A stretch of 64,000 nt of DNA from Streptomyces roseoverticillatus (GCF_000719265.1 NZ_JOFL01000001.1:186001-250000); one strand, 5' to 3'. Shown: positions 1-9,230, counted from the stretch's first letter. Notes: generated from the letters alone by a model not told the origin. A program made the numbers and translations.

Positions 1-137
1 GTACCCAATCCCACAGCCACCACCCCAACCAGCGAGCACGGGTACACACGTTCGCACCCCCGGCGGCACCCGACAGCGATACGGGCGCTCCGCGCCCTGA
101 ACCGGATACGGCGACGCTCCGCGCCGCAACACCCGGA

Positions 138-181
138 TGCGATTCCTCCCCGGCGTGAACGCCGGGGCCTCCTCGCAAGAA
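138..181 (+). mobile_element. Probable IS200/IS605-type (TnpB element) right-end hairpin
   Basis: An 8-bp perfect stem (CCCCGGCG / CGCCGGGG, 148-167) with a TGAA tetraloop is flanked by ATTCCTC and CCTCCTCGCAAGAA. From memory this layout resembles the conserved right end, and 3' end of the omega RNA, of streptomycete TnpB elements; I could not check it against a database. No tnpB reading frame is visible in bases 1-137, so the transposase would lie upstream of the window or be lost. The coding sequence of the neighbouring LuxR-type remnant begins immediately after this end, which fits insertion or decay at that point. Confidence 0.42.
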
Positions 182-185
182 ACAG

Positions 186-806
186 GTGGAGGCCGTCGCC
201 CTCGCCGTCGCCGGACTCCCGGCCCCGGCGCGGAAGCGGGCCTGCCGTCAGGCGCGGCTGATCCTGCGGACCCTGGAGGAGTGGGCGGAGGCGACCGGCG
301 ACCAGCGCGCCCGGGCCACGGTCCTGCACTGCCGGGCCGTGCTGGCCGCCACCGCGGCGCCCGCCTGCGCGGACCCGTGCTTCGGACGGGCCCTGGCGCT
401 GGTGGAGCGCGTGGGCTCCGAGTTCGCCCAGGCCCGTACGAAGCTGGCGTTCGGCATGGCGCTGCGGCGCCTGCGGCGGCCCGGGGACGCCCGCGCGCAC
501 CTGCGGGGCGCGATGCTGCTGTTCGAGGCGTGCGGGGCGGAGGTGTGGACGGAGCGGGCCCGCGACGAGATGCGCGCCGCCGGGCAGGCCGAACCGGGCG
601 GCCGGCCCCGGCCCGCGGCCTCACTCACCCCGCAGCAGCTGCGGGTGGCGCGGCACGTCGCCGAGGGCCGCACGAACCGCGAGGTCGCCGCCCTCCTCGC
701 CGTCAGCCACCGGACCGTCGACCACCACCTGCGCAACGTCTTCGCCGCGCTCGGGATCCGCTCCCGCGTCGAGCTGGTCCACGTGCTGACGGCGCATCAG
801 CCGTGA
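186..806 (+). CDS. LuxR-family regulator, C-terminal remnant of a large (LAL-type) protein
   Basis: The 206-residue product has a helical, TPR-like N-terminal part (about 1-130) and a clear LuxR/GerE helix-turn-helix at about 145-200 (LTPQQLRVARHVAEGRTN, then VSHRTVDHHLRNVFAALGI). LAL regulators usually run to about 900 residues with an N-terminal AAA ATPase, which is absent here. The assigned GTG start has no convincing Shine-Dalgarno and lies five bases after a putative insertion-sequence end. I therefore read it as the 3' end of a truncated gene that may be untranslated. A genuine short LuxR regulator is the alternative. Confidence 0.6.
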   Translation: MEAVALAVAGLPAPARKRACRQARLILRTLEEWAEATGDQRARATVLHCRAVLAATAAPACADPCFGRALALVERVGSEFAQARTKLAFGMALRRLRRPGDARAHLRGAMLLFEACGAEVWTERARDEMRAAGQAEPGGRPRPAASLTPQQLRVARHVAEGRTNREVAALLAVSHRTVDHHLRNVFAALGIRSRVELVHVLTAHQP

Positions 807-820
807 GGTTCCGTGCCCGC

Positions 821-2065
821 TCAGTGCGCCGGCAGGTGCCGGGCGAAGAACGAGCGCAGGTGGTGGCGCACCGCAGGCACCGCTGCGGCCGGGTCCGCCG
901 TCCCGACCATCTTCGCGCGGTCGGCGGCCGTCACCAGCCCGGCGGTCTGCAACTGCGGCACCAGGGCCGCGTAGTCGGTGAACACCCAGTGCGCGGCGTG
1001 GTCGAGCTGCCGGCGGCAGGCGCGTCCCCGCGAGTGGGCGAGCACCGCGGGCCACGAGCGCTCCAGGGCCTTGCGGTCGCGGAAGCCGTCCGTGCCCAGC
1101 AGGAGCAGCGGCCGGGCGGCTCCGTACCGGGCGACCGGGTACAGCTCGCCCTGGCCGCCGGGCGTATCGGGAGCCCGGTCGAGGTAGCCCTCCAGGTCGG
1201 CAGCCGCACTGATGCGCCGGTCCTCGTACATCGCCAGGGCCGCCGCGGTGCCGCCCGCCGAGTGGCCGTAGACGCCGATGCTCCGCAGGTCCAGCGCCCG
1301 GCCGAGGTGTTCCGGCAGGGGGCGGCCCGCCGCGTCCGGGTTCCGCCCGGCGGCCAGTTCCTCCAGCCGGCCGATCACGAACCGGAGGTCGGCGACGCGG
1401 GTGTCGATCAGGGTGCGGAAGAGGCCCGGGTCCGTCCTCGGGTCGTAGCGCAGCACCGTCGGGCGGACGGTGTCCCGGCCGGTCATGGCGACGGGGAACT
1501 CCACTTCGCAGGCGTCGCCCGGGTGGTCGACGGTCACCACCACATAGCCGTGGCTCGCCAGTTCCTCCGCGGGGCCGGTGCCCATGGTGCGCGCGTCGCC
1601 GCCTCCCGGGCTGTACAGCAGGACGGGCCGCCGGCGCGCGGCGTCCGCGGGGGCGCCCGTGTACGAATGGGTGGTGGTCGCCGCCCAGTTCACGCCCGAG
1701 GCGGGCAGCTCCGGGTGGCTCCTGCGGCCGTCCGCGCCGAAGTCCGCGGCGGCGCCCGCGGTCATCTGCGGTGCGCGGCGGCAGCCGCGTACGGTGCGGG
1801 CCGGGTAGAACACGGACGCCATCACCTCGCGGACGGGGATCTCCGGCTCCAGCGGGTCGCGCCGGGAGCGGTCGACGAGGTAGAGGGTGGTGACCCCGGT
1901 CCAGTACGGGCCCGTCGGCGCCGGCAGCCGCAACGTGATGCCGTCCGCGGTCCCCCGCGCCTGCGCGGCGGCCGGGGTGGCGGTGCCGCCCGCGAGCAGC
2001 ACCCCCGCAGTGGCCGCCAGGGCCGACTTGGTGACGGCCCGTCGGCCGACGTGACGATGAAGCAT
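821..2065 (-). CDS. Secreted alpha/beta hydrolase, PAF-acetylhydrolase/lipase-like
   Basis: The 414-residue product begins with a twin-Arg-like export signal (GRRAVTKSALAATAGVLLAGG, cleavage probably after the Ala-rich stretch near 35). The nucleophile elbow is GHSAGG (Ser about 269), an acid candidate lies in AADLEG (about 290), and the catalytic His is in the LDHAAHWVF segment (about 350). This arrangement fits the PAF-AH p/II-like or dienelactone-type secreted esterases of actinomycetes. GGGGAG stands just upstream of the ATG. The gene is convergent with the LuxR remnant (14-bp gap) and divergent from the next regulator. The substrate is unknown, probably a short-chain ester or phospholipid. 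Confidence 0.85.
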   Translation of the reverse strand: MLHRHVGRRAVTKSALAATAGVLLAGGTATPAAAQARGTADGITLRLPAPTGPYWTGVTTLYLVDRSRRDPLEPEIPVREVMASVFYPARTVRGCRRAPQMTAGAAADFGADGRRSHPELPASGVNWAATTTHSYTGAPADAARRRPVLLYSPGGGDARTMGTGPAEELASHGYVVVTVDHPGDACEVEFPVAMTGRDTVRPTVLRYDPRTDPGLFRTLIDTRVADLRFVIGRLEELAAGRNPDAAGRPLPEHLGRALDLRSIGVYGHSAGGTAAALAMYEDRRISAAADLEGYLDRAPDTPGGQGELYPVARYGAARPLLLLGTDGFRDRKALERSWPAVLAHSRGRACRRQLDHAAHWVFTDYAALVPQLQTAGLVTAADRAKMVGTADPAAAVPAVRHHLRSFFARHLPAH

Positions 2066-2223
2066 GGCGCTCCCCTTACCTGCGGTGATGTAGGTCCTTG
2101 TGCCACCCGGCGGCCGTTTGAGTGAATGCCGTGGGCACGGCCTGCATGCTGGTGCCCGGCGGCGGCCCCGGGCGAAGGTTCAGGCCCTGCCCGAAACGAT
2201 GGCGCGGTGCCGGCGGGAGTGCA

Positions 2224-3207
2224 GTGATACGGATCCGGTTCTCGGCCGCGGACTTCGCGCGCGTGAGGTTCGCGCCGCGGCCCGTGCCGCTGCAGGCGCT
2301 CAACACGGCCTTCATGATGCTGTTCCGCGGCGACGACCACCTGCTCTTCGGCCGCTGGCGGCAACGGCTGCTCCGTAACCTGCCGGCGGCTGTGGAGCCC
2401 CTGGGCGACCTGGTCACCGCGGCCGGAGCCCCGCTCTTCCTCGACGAGTTCGGCGAGGAGTCCGGCGATGCACCGGAGCACGGCCTGGACGCCGTGCGGG
2501 CCGCTCCCCCGGGCCTGGTCCGTACGGAGCTGGAGCGCGTGTACGCCGGCCATCCGGCGCCGCCCCCGCCGTGGGTCCGCGACCTGCACCGGGGTGATGC
2601 CGGTGCCTGGCAGGTCCTCCGGCGCGCCCAGCACGCGGCGTTCGAGACGGCCGTGCGGCCGGTGTGGCCCCTCGTGCAGGACCTGCACCGGGCGGAGTTC
2701 ACCCGCCACGCCCTGGCCGTGGCCGAGCACGGAGTCGGCGCGGCCCTCGCCGCGCTCGTGCCCGGCGGCCGGCTGCGGGGGGACGTCTGGGAGCTCCCGG
2801 CGCCCGGCGAGCGGGACCTCGCGCTGCGCGGCCGGGGCGTGCTGCTCCTGCCCGCGTTCCAGTGGACCGGCCATCCGCTCGTCGCCGACCTGCCCGGCCG
2901 GCCCCTCGTCCTGAGCTACGCGGCCGGCCCGGGCCTGCCCCTCTCCCCAAAGGGAGCGGGCGGCAGGGAAGGGTCCCTGGCCGAGGTGCTCGGGCGGACC
3001 CGCGTCGACGTGCTGGCCGTGCTCGCGCAGGAGCACACCACGAGCGGCCTGGCCCGGCGGCTCGGCGTCAGCAACGCCACCGCTTCCGCCCACGCCGCCG
3101 CGCTGCGCGGCGCGGGACTGGTCACCTCGGCGCGCGCGGGACGAGCGGTGCTGCACCGGCGCACGGACCTGGGGAGCCTGCTGCTGCGGGGGCGGGAGCA
3201 CGGCTGA
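2224..3207 (+). CDS. ArsR-type winged-helix regulator with long N-terminal domain
   Basis: I chose GTG at 2224 because GGGAG lies a few bases upstream and the protein then opens with IRIRFSAADFARVRFAPRP, a start typical of this streptomycete family; an upstream in-frame ATG at 2122 would add 34 unlikely residues. The 327-residue protein has a long N-terminal region of unknown role and a C-terminal winged helix at about 255-320 (VDVLAVLAQEHTTSGLARRL, then VSNATASAHAAALRGAGLV). It probably acts as a cytoplasmic DNA-binding regulator, possibly of the divergent hydrolase. The effector is unknown and no metal-binding Cys motif is seen. Confidence 0.82.
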   Translation: MIRIRFSAADFARVRFAPRPVPLQALNTAFMMLFRGDDHLLFGRWRQRLLRNLPAAVEPLGDLVTAAGAPLFLDEFGEESGDAPEHGLDAVRAAPPGLVRTELERVYAGHPAPPPPWVRDLHRGDAGAWQVLRRAQHAAFETAVRPVWPLVQDLHRAEFTRHALAVAEHGVGAALAALVPGGRLRGDVWELPAPGERDLALRGRGVLLLPAFQWTGHPLVADLPGRPLVLSYAAGPGLPLSPKGAGGREGSLAEVLGRTRVDVLAVLAQEHTTSGLARRLGVSNATASAHAAALRGAGLVTSARAGRAVLHRRTDLGSLLLRGREHG

Positions 3208-3399
3208 CGCCGGCGCGGGAGCGCACGGAGCGGACGGAGCGGACGGTCAGCAGCGGGACGCCTGAAGAGCAGCTTGCCGCGAAGGGGCCGTATGCGCCGC
3301 GGGGCGGGCACCGCCGGCCGCTGCCGGGCTGGCGGGCGAGTGACCGGCGACGGCGCGACCGTCTCTGCCCGGCCGGGCGCCGGCGCGCGCCCTCTTCCC

Positions 3400-4674
3400 C
3401 TACGGCTGCGGCGAGCGCGCGTCGTAGCGCGCGAAGTTGCGCCACTGGACGGCGATGAGCGCGGTCGCCGCCAGGCAGGCGAGCCCGCCGCCGACGACCG
3501 CCCAGGACGGTGAGGCGAGGTCCGCGGCGGATCCCGCGAGGAAGTCGCCCAGGCGCGGCCCGCCCGCTACCACGACGATGAAGACGCCCTGGAGCCGGCC
3601 CCGCATGTCGTCGGGGGTGGCCGCCTGGAGCATGGTGGTGCGGAAGACCGCCGAGATGCTGTCGGCGCATCCGGCGAGCCCGAGGAAGAGCAGGCCGAGC
3701 CAGAGGTTGCGGCTCAGCCCGAAGACGGTGACGGCGGCGCCCCAGCCGCCGACGGAGAGCAGCACGGCGAGCCCGTGCCGGTGGATGCGGCCGAGCCAGC
3801 CGGAGAACAGCCCGCCCAGCACCGCCCCGACGGCGGGCGCGGCGACCAGCAGGCCGACGGTCTTGGTGTCCCCGCCGTACCAGAGCCCGGCTATGGCCGG
3901 GAAGAGCGCCCTGGGCTGGGCCAGGACCATGGCGGCCAGGTCGGCGAGGAAGGTGATGCGCAGGTTGGGGCGGGTGACGAGGAAGCGCAGGCCGCCCCGG
4001 ACGGAGGCGCGTCCCTTCCCCGGCCGGCCGTCGCTCTTCTCGGGGCGCATGGAGGGCAGGCGCCACATCGCGTACAGGGCGAAGGCGAACGAGACCACGT
4101 CGACCAGGTAGGCGGCCTGGAAGCCCCAGAGGCCGACGACGGCGCCGCCGAGCATGGGGCCGCCCATGAGCCCGAGGTTCGTGGTCAGGGAGGTCAGGGC
4201 GTTCGCCGCGGGAAGCTGCTCCGGGGACAGGAGCTTGGGGATCATCGCGCTGCGGGCCGGGCTGTTCATGGCGAAGCAGACCGACTGCAGGGCGACGACC
4301 GTGTAGAGCAGCCACACCTGCCGCAGGTCGAGCAGCGCGGCGGCGGCCAGCACGACGGACAGCAGTGTGGCGCCGGAGGCGCTGGCCAGGCCGAGGGTCC
4401 GGCGGTCGACGGTGTCGGCGACGGCTCCGCCGTACAGGCCGGCGGCTATCAGCGGGACGAGGGAGCACAGGCCGACCAGGCCCACGGAGAACGTGGAGCC
4501 GGTGATCGCGTAGACCTGCAGGGAGACCGCGAGGGCGGTCATCTGCTGGCCCACCCAGGACACGGTGTTCCCGGCCCACAGGCGGCGGAAGTCCGCGGAG
4601 CGGCGCAGAGGGGTGATGTCGGCGAGGTAGCGGGTGCGCTGCGCGGGCCGGGCGGCGGGGGGAGCTTCGGGCAC
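3400..4674 (-). CDS. MFS transporter, EntS/MFS_3-like exporter
   Basis: The 424-residue protein has about 12 hydrophobic segments and the MFS loop motif in GGAVADTVDRRTLGL. The sequence fits the EntS/MefA-like drug or siderophore exporter branch. I chose GTG at 4674 (VPEAPPAARPAQR) because GGAG lies about seven bases upstream; a longer frame to 4743 is Arg-rich and unlikely. It lies 88 bp downstream of an XRE-cupin regulator on the same strand, so the two are probably cotranscribed, with the regulator controlling export. The substrate cannot be inferred. Confidence 0.86.
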   Translation of the reverse strand: MPEAPPAARPAQRTRYLADITPLRRSADFRRLWAGNTVSWVGQQMTALAVSLQVYAITGSTFSVGLVGLCSLVPLIAAGLYGGAVADTVDRRTLGLASASGATLLSVVLAAAALLDLRQVWLLYTVVALQSVCFAMNSPARSAMIPKLLSPEQLPAANALTSLTTNLGLMGGPMLGGAVVGLWGFQAAYLVDVVSFAFALYAMWRLPSMRPEKSDGRPGKGRASVRGGLRFLVTRPNLRITFLADLAAMVLAQPRALFPAIAGLWYGGDTKTVGLLVAAPAVGAVLGGLFSGWLGRIHRHGLAVLLSVGGWGAAVTVFGLSRNLWLGLLFLGLAGCADSISAVFRTTMLQAATPDDMRGRLQGVFIVVVAGGPRLGDFLAGSAADLASPSWAVVGGGLACLAATALIAVQWRNFARYDARSPQP

Positions 4675-4762
4675 GGGACGTCTCCGGGGATGGGCACAAG
4701 GGCGGCAGCCCACAACATCGCCACGGAGGTCCGCCTGCGGCAACAGGAATTTTGAGCGAGTG

Positions 4763-5332
4763 TCAGGTCTCGTCCGCCGGCCGGGCGCGGACGTGCATGC
4801 GCTCGCCCTGGGGGCCGAACAGGCTGATGATCTCCACGGGGCCGTCGCCGGTGGAGCCGAACCAGTGCGGCAGCCGGGTGTCGAACTCGGCGACCTCTCC
4901 CGTCTGGAGCACGATGTCGTGGTCGGCGAGCACCATCCGCAGCCGGCCGCTGAGCACGTACAGCCACTCGTAGCCCTCGTGGGTGCGCGGCTCGGGCGTG
5001 CTCCGGGTGGGGCCGATGACCATCTTGAAGGCCTGCAGCCCGCCCGGCTGCTGGGTCAGCGGCACCACGGTCGAGTCTCCGCGGCGGACCGGTTTGAGGC
5101 GGACCCGCGGGTCGCCGACCGGGGGCGCGCCGACCAGCTCGTCGAGGGGCACCTGGTGGGCGTGCGCGATCGGCAGCAGCAGCTCCAGGCTCGGCTTCCG
5201 CTGCCCGGACTCCAGCCGGGACAGCGTGCTGACGGAGATCCCTGTGACCTCCGACAGCGCGGCGAGGGTGCACTGGCGCTGCCTGCGGATGCGTTTGAGC
5301 CGCGGTCCGACGGCGGCGAGCACTTCTTCCAT
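4763..5332 (-). CDS. XRE-family regulator with C-terminal cupin domain
   Basis: The 189-residue protein has an N-terminal XRE helix-turn-helix (about 8-62; LSEVTGISVSTLSRLESGQ) and a C-terminal cupin_2 barrel (about 105-180) containing the THEGYEWLYVLSGRL segment. This two-domain form usually binds a small effector in the cupin and represses its own operon and neighbours. GAGG precedes the ATG. It sits between the MFS gene (downstream, same strand) and a methyltransferase (divergent), with an inverted repeat directly upstream, so it probably autoregulates and controls both sides. Confidence 0.88.
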   Translation of the reverse strand: MEEVLAAVGPRLKRIRRQRQCTLAALSEVTGISVSTLSRLESGQRKPSLELLLPIAHAHQVPLDELVGAPPVGDPRVRLKPVRRGDSTVVPLTQQPGGLQAFKMVIGPTRSTPEPRTHEGYEWLYVLSGRLRMVLADHDIVLQTGEVAEFDTRLPHWFGSTGDGPVEIISLFGPQGERMHVRARPADET

Positions 5333-5339
5333 CCCTCTA

Positions 5340-5354
5340 TTGCAGAAACAGCAA
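5340..5354. promoter_or_regulatory. Candidate operator of the XRE-cupin regulator
   Basis: TTGCAGAAACAGCAA is an interrupted inverted repeat (TTGC-N7-GCAA) eight bases upstream of the XRE-cupin start, in the 117-bp divergent gap before the methyltransferase. Its position over the regulator's leader fits autorepression. The assignment rests on symmetry and location only. Confidence 0.4.
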
Positions 5355-5449
5355 CAAGGTTTGTCAAGGAGTCCGGTCAGGCCGCACAGTCTGCGCCAAG
5401 ACGGCACGAACGCGCGCCCGGCACGGGCACGAGACCAGGAGCGGATGAG

Positions 5450-6307
5450 ATGGCGGACGAGACGAACGACTTCGACTGGGCCGCGCTGGCGGGCATGCTG
5501 GAGCTCGAGGGCGAGGCCCACAGCCCCTACGTGCAGCAGGCCTTCGAAGAGCTGGAGCGGCTGGTTCCGGCGCCGGGGCGGATCCTGGACGTCGGCAGCG
5601 GCCCGGGGGTCGCGGCCTGCCGGCTCGCGTCGGTGTTCCCGCGGGCCGAGGTCGTCGCGGTCGACGGCGCGCCGGAGCTGCTGGCCCTGGCGGAGAAGAG
5701 GGCCGCGCGGCTCGGCGTCCGGCTGCGGACGCGGGCGGCGGAGTTCCCGGAGGGGCTCGACGGCCTGGGGACCGCGGACCTGGTGTGGTCCGGGCAGGTG
5801 GTGCACCACGTCGGCGACCAGCAGGGCGCCCTGGACCGGCTCGCCGGGCTGCTCGCGCCCGGCGGCGTGCTGGCCGTCGTCGAGGGCGGGCTGCCGGCCC
5901 GGTGCCTGCCGCGCGACCCGGGCTTCGGACGGCCGGACCTGCACAGCCGCCTGGACGCGGCGATGGCGGGCCGCTTCGCCCGGATGCGCGAGGAGCTGCC
6001 CGGGTCCGTGGCGGTGACCGAGAACTGGTCCGGGATGCTGCGGGCGGCCGGCCTGACCGAGGTGCGGAGCAGGACCTTCCTCGTGGACCGGCCGGCGCCC
6101 CTGGACGAGGAGACACGGAAGTTCGTGCGGCAGACGCTGGAGCGGCAGCGCCGCATCAGCGCCGAGGCGCTGGACGCGGAGGACACGGCGACGCTGGACC
6201 GGCTGCTCGATCCGGCCGACCCCGCGGGGGTCGACCACCGTCCGGACCTGTTCCTGCTGGTCGCGAAGACGGTGCATTTCGGCCGCCGCCCGGCGGCACG
6301 CTCCTGA
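5450..6307 (+). CDS. Class I SAM-dependent methyltransferase
   Basis: The 285-residue protein carries SAM motif I ILDVGSGPGVAACRL (about 45-59), the acidic end of beta-2 in VVAVDGAPELLALA, and a downstream GTADLVWSGQVVHHV motif typical of UbiE/Methyltransf_25 enzymes. ATG at 5450 has AGGAG eight bases upstream. It is divergent from the XRE-cupin regulator and MFS exporter, which suggests a shared response such as modification plus export of a small molecule. The methyl acceptor is not evident. Confidence 0.86.
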   Translation: MADETNDFDWAALAGMLELEGEAHSPYVQQAFEELERLVPAPGRILDVGSGPGVAACRLASVFPRAEVVAVDGAPELLALAEKRAARLGVRLRTRAAEFPEGLDGLGTADLVWSGQVVHHVGDQQGALDRLAGLLAPGGVLAVVEGGLPARCLPRDPGFGRPDLHSRLDAAMAGRFARMREELPGSVAVTENWSGMLRAAGLTEVRSRTFLVDRPAPLDEETRKFVRQTLERQRRISAEALDAEDTATLDRLLDPADPAGVDHRPDLFLLVAKTVHFGRRPAARS

Positions 6308-6351
6308 TCGCCGAGCCGGACTGACGCGGGCTCCCCTTCACGTACCGCCGT

Positions 6352-7140
6352 TCACGTGCCGCGCTCGCACTCCGCGAGGAAGTCCAGCACCAGCGGGCTC
6401 GCCACCGCCCGGAACTCCTCGAAGTAGGCGTGCCGGGCGCCGGGGATCAGGTGCAGCCGGGCGCCCGGGATGCGGTCCGCGAGGAGGCGCGCGTTCGCGG
6501 CGGGGTTGAGGAGGTCGTCGCCGCCGTGCACCACCAGCGTGGGCGCGGAGACGCCGGGCAGCGCGTCCCACGCGTCGTGCCCGTTGCTGGCCGCCAGGTG
6601 CCGGCGCCGGGCGTACGCCGGCATGGCCGGATCGCCCAGCACGCGGGAGGGGCCGCCATGCGCGGCGGGCCAGGCCGGGGTGTACATCAGGGCGCGCAGC
6701 GCCTGCCCCGCAGCGGGCCCGGGCCGGGCCAGGGACCTGCGGACTTCGTCGCTGCGCTCGACCGCGTGCCCGCCGCCCGGCGACGTGCAGCCGAGGACCA
6801 GGGCGCGCACCCGCTCCGGGTGCCGGACGGCGAGCTGCTGCGCGACGCGTCCGCCCATGGAAGTGCCGTAGACGTGGGCGCGCTCGACACCGAGGGCGTC
6901 GAGGACCGCGATCACGTCCTGCGCGAACCCCTCGGTGCTGTACGGCTCGTCGGGCTTATCGCTCGCGCCGGTGCCGCGGTAGTCGAGGGTGACGGTGCGG
7001 TGGGCGGCCCGGAAGTCGTCGCGGACGCCGTCCCACCAGTGGTGGTTGTTGGCCTGGCCCGCCAGCAGCACGAGCGGGGACCCGTCCCCCTCGGTCTGAT
7101 AGGCGATGCGGATCCCGTCCGCGGTCCCGGCGTACGGCAT
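6352..7140 (-). CDS. Alpha/beta-fold hydrolase
   Basis: The 262-residue cytoplasmic protein has the complete fold signature: oxyanion region LVLLAGQANNHHWW, nucleophile elbow GTSMGG (Ser94), acid in VVHGGDDLL (about 210) and His in GARHAYF (about 240). It resembles the 3-oxoadipate enol-lactonase/MhpC-like branch, but the substrate cannot be assigned. It is convergent with the methyltransferase (44-bp gap). Confidence 0.87.
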   Translation of the reverse strand: MPYAGTADGIRIAYQTEGDGSPLVLLAGQANNHHWWDGVRDDFRAAHRTVTLDYRGTGASDKPDEPYSTEGFAQDVIAVLDALGVERAHVYGTSMGGRVAQQLAVRHPERVRALVLGCTSPGGGHAVERSDEVRRSLARPGPAAGQALRALMYTPAWPAAHGGPSRVLGDPAMPAYARRRHLAASNGHDAWDALPGVSAPTLVVHGGDDLLNPAANARLLADRIPGARLHLIPGARHAYFEEFRAVASPLVLDFLAECERGT

Positions 7141-7355
7141 GGGCGCATCCTTCCGGCAGGTTCGTGCTGGTGACGATCAGTCACAGTAAGCATCACAGGC
7201 ACCAGAAGCCGCAGTGACCGGCATCACGGGAACGCGCCGCGGCGAGCGGACGGCGGCAGGATCCGGGCGCCGGGGCCGCCGCGCTCCTTGCCCCCGCGGC
7301 CGCGCACCGGGAGGATCCTCTGGGACGTTCCGGACCCTCCCGACGAGGAGGCACC

Positions 7356-8162
7356 ATGCCTGCCCCTGTTCCGCACGCCGGCCGGTGGGGACTGCGCGTG
7401 ATGACGTTCAACCTGCGGTACGCCTCGGAGAACGACCCCCATCCGTGGTCGCGGCGCCGGCCCGTGATGCGGCGGCTGCTGCGCCACGAGAGACCCCACG
7501 TGCTGGGGACACAGGAGGGCCTGCACCGGCAGCTGCGCGACATCGCCGAGGACCTCGGCCCCCGCTACGCCTGGCTCGGACTGGGCCGGCACGGCGGCAG
7601 CCACGACGAGTTCGGGGCCGTCTTCTACGACGCCCTGCGGCTCGCGCCGGAGGAGTTCGACCACTTCTGGCTGTCCGGCACCCCGTCCCTCATCGGCTCG
7701 GCCACCTGGGGAAACACGGTCGTCCGCATGGCGAGCTGGATCCGATTCACGGACCGGCACTCCGGTGCGGGCTTCTACCTCCTCAACACCCACCTCGACC
7801 ACGCCCACCAGTACGCGCGGGAGCGCAGCGCGGAGCTGATCACCGAGCGGCTGCGGGCCCTGGACCCGGCGCTCCCCCGCATCGTCACGGGCGACTTCAA
7901 CGTCCCGGCCCACGCCAACCCCGTCTACGACGCGCTGCTCGGCGGCGGCGCCCTGGCCGACACCTGGGACACCGCGGCCGAACGCGGCCCGCAGTACGCG
8001 ACGTTCCACGGCTACCGGCCGCTGGTCCCGGACGGGGACCGCATCGACTGGATCCTGGCGTCTCCGCCGGTCCGTACGCTGCAGGCCGCCGTCAACACGT
8101 ACTCCCTCGACGGCCGCTTCCCGAGCGACCACCTCCCGGTGCAGGCGCTCGTCGAGCTGTGA
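7356..8162 (+). CDS. Endonuclease/exonuclease/phosphatase-family protein
   Basis: The 268-residue protein shows the EEP fold motifs in order: TFNLRY (Asn19), TQEGL (Glu54), the NTHLDH segment, GDFNVPA and the C-terminal SDHLPV. These are the metal and catalytic residues of the exonuclease III/DNase I/sphingomyelinase fold. No signal peptide is seen, so it is probably cytoplasmic. Length and motif spacing fit the metal-dependent hydrolases of actinomycetes rather than DNA-repair ExoIII. The substrate could be a phosphodiester or sugar phosphate. Confidence 0.87.
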   Translation: MPAPVPHAGRWGLRVMTFNLRYASENDPHPWSRRRPVMRRLLRHERPHVLGTQEGLHRQLRDIAEDLGPRYAWLGLGRHGGSHDEFGAVFYDALRLAPEEFDHFWLSGTPSLIGSATWGNTVVRMASWIRFTDRHSGAGFYLLNTHLDHAHQYARERSAELITERLRALDPALPRIVTGDFNVPAHANPVYDALLGGGALADTWDTAAERGPQYATFHGYRPLVPDGDRIDWILASPPVRTLQAAVNTYSLDGRFPSDHLPVQALVEL

Positions 8163-8507
8163 GCGGGCACGGGGTCAGCCGCGGGGGGCGGTCCCGGCCG
8201 CGCGGGTGAGCAGGCAGGGGACCACCGCGTGGTGGACGGGGGCGGCGGCGCGGCGTAGCCGGGCGCCGTGAACGCGCCGACGCCCGGGACGTCGCGCGGG
8301 ACCCGGACGCGCCGGACACGTGAAGTGGTCATGTTCCAGGGCTCCTTCGGCGTCGGCTGATGTGAACATTCCGTGCGCGCGCGGAACGGTAGCAGCGTAG
8401 GACGGCCCGGGACGGGGGTTTGTCACCGGGGGCGAATCCTCGTCCGCCGCGTTCGCGCGGCGATTAGCGTCCGTGGGCGTTCAGCCGAGTCGAGCGAAGA
8501 AGGTGCC
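8163..8507. other. Intergenic region with a possible decayed minus-strand ORF
   Basis: No intact gene is supported. On the minus strand, an ATG at 8332 opens a frame starting MTTSRVRRVRVPRDVPGVGA, and a second frame ending near 8175 (PVHHAVVPCLLTR) looks like its continuation after a frameshift around 8240. Together they may be a degraded small gene, but I do not recognise the family. The right-hand part probably holds the promoter of the DUF4142 gene. Confidence 0.3.
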
Positions 8508-9230
8508 ATGCGACCGGTACGTCCCTTGCGATCCGCACGCCCCTTGCGGTCCGTGTCCTCCCTGCGATCCGTGTCTTCCCTGCGGGCGCTGTCGCCCGCG
8601 TCCCGGCGGACCCTCGGCACCGGGCTCGTCGTCTTCTCGCTCGCCGCGACCCTGCTGGCACTGCTGATCCCCGTATACCTCTTCGGCGGTGCCGGGACCG
8701 CGGCGGCCAGTGCGCGCACCGCGTGGACCGACGACGGCGAGGGCACCCGGCAGACGCCGTCGGGGCCGCTGACCGCGCTGGACCGGGACTTCGTCCGGCG
8801 GGTCCGCCTCGCCGGGCTCTGGGAGAAGCCCGCGGGGAAGCTCGCCCTGGAGCGCGGCACCACGGACGCCGTGCGGATGGCCGGCGAGCACCTCGTGGAC
8901 GGCCACACCGAGCTCGACCAGCGGTCCGCGGACACGGCCCGCTCCCTGGGCGTGAGCCTGCCGGAGCGGCCGAGCGCCGAGCAGCAGGGGTGGCTGGACC
9001 AGTTGCAGGGCTCCCGGGGCGCGGCCTTCGACCGGCTCTTCGCGAACCTCGTGCGCACCGCCCACGGCAAGGTCTTCGGCCTGGTGGCCCTCGTACGCGA
9101 CCGCACTTCCAACGCGCTGGTACGGGCCCTGGCGACGCGCGCCAACACCGTCGTCCTCGACCACATCACCGTCCTCGAGAACACCGGACTCGTCGACTTC
9201 CCCCACCCAGGCGACAATGAAAAGAAGTGA
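8508..9230 (+). CDS. DUF4142 (ferritin-like) exported or membrane-anchored protein
   Basis: The 240-residue protein has an Arg/Ser-rich N-terminus built from short repeats (RPLRSARPLRSVSSLRSVSS), one membrane or signal segment at about 41-60 (GLVVFSLAATLLALLIPVYLF), and a DUF4142 helical domain (about 80-232). DUF4142 is a four-helix ferritin-like fold of unknown function. ATG at 8508 is preceded by GAAGAAGG. Six bases separate it from the DUF1996 gene, so the two form an operon of exported proteins. Confidence 0.82.
   Translation: MRPVRPLRSARPLRSVSSLRSVSSLRALSPASRRTLGTGLVVFSLAATLLALLIPVYLFGGAGTAAASARTAWTDDGEGTRQTPSGPLTALDRDFVRRVRLAGLWEKPAGKLALERGTTDAVRMAGEHLVDGHTELDQRSADTARSLGVSLPERPSAEQQGWLDQLQGSRGAAFDRLFANLVRTAHGKVFGLVALVRDRTSNALVRALATRANTVVLDHITVLENTGLVDFPHPGDNEKK

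Noticed and set aside
1822..3201. Long open frame on the minus strand across the hydrolase start and the ArsR-type gene
   Set aside because: It is antisense to genes with clear domains, is Arg/Pro/Gln-rich without motifs, and has no ribosome-binding site; it is a GC-skew shadow.
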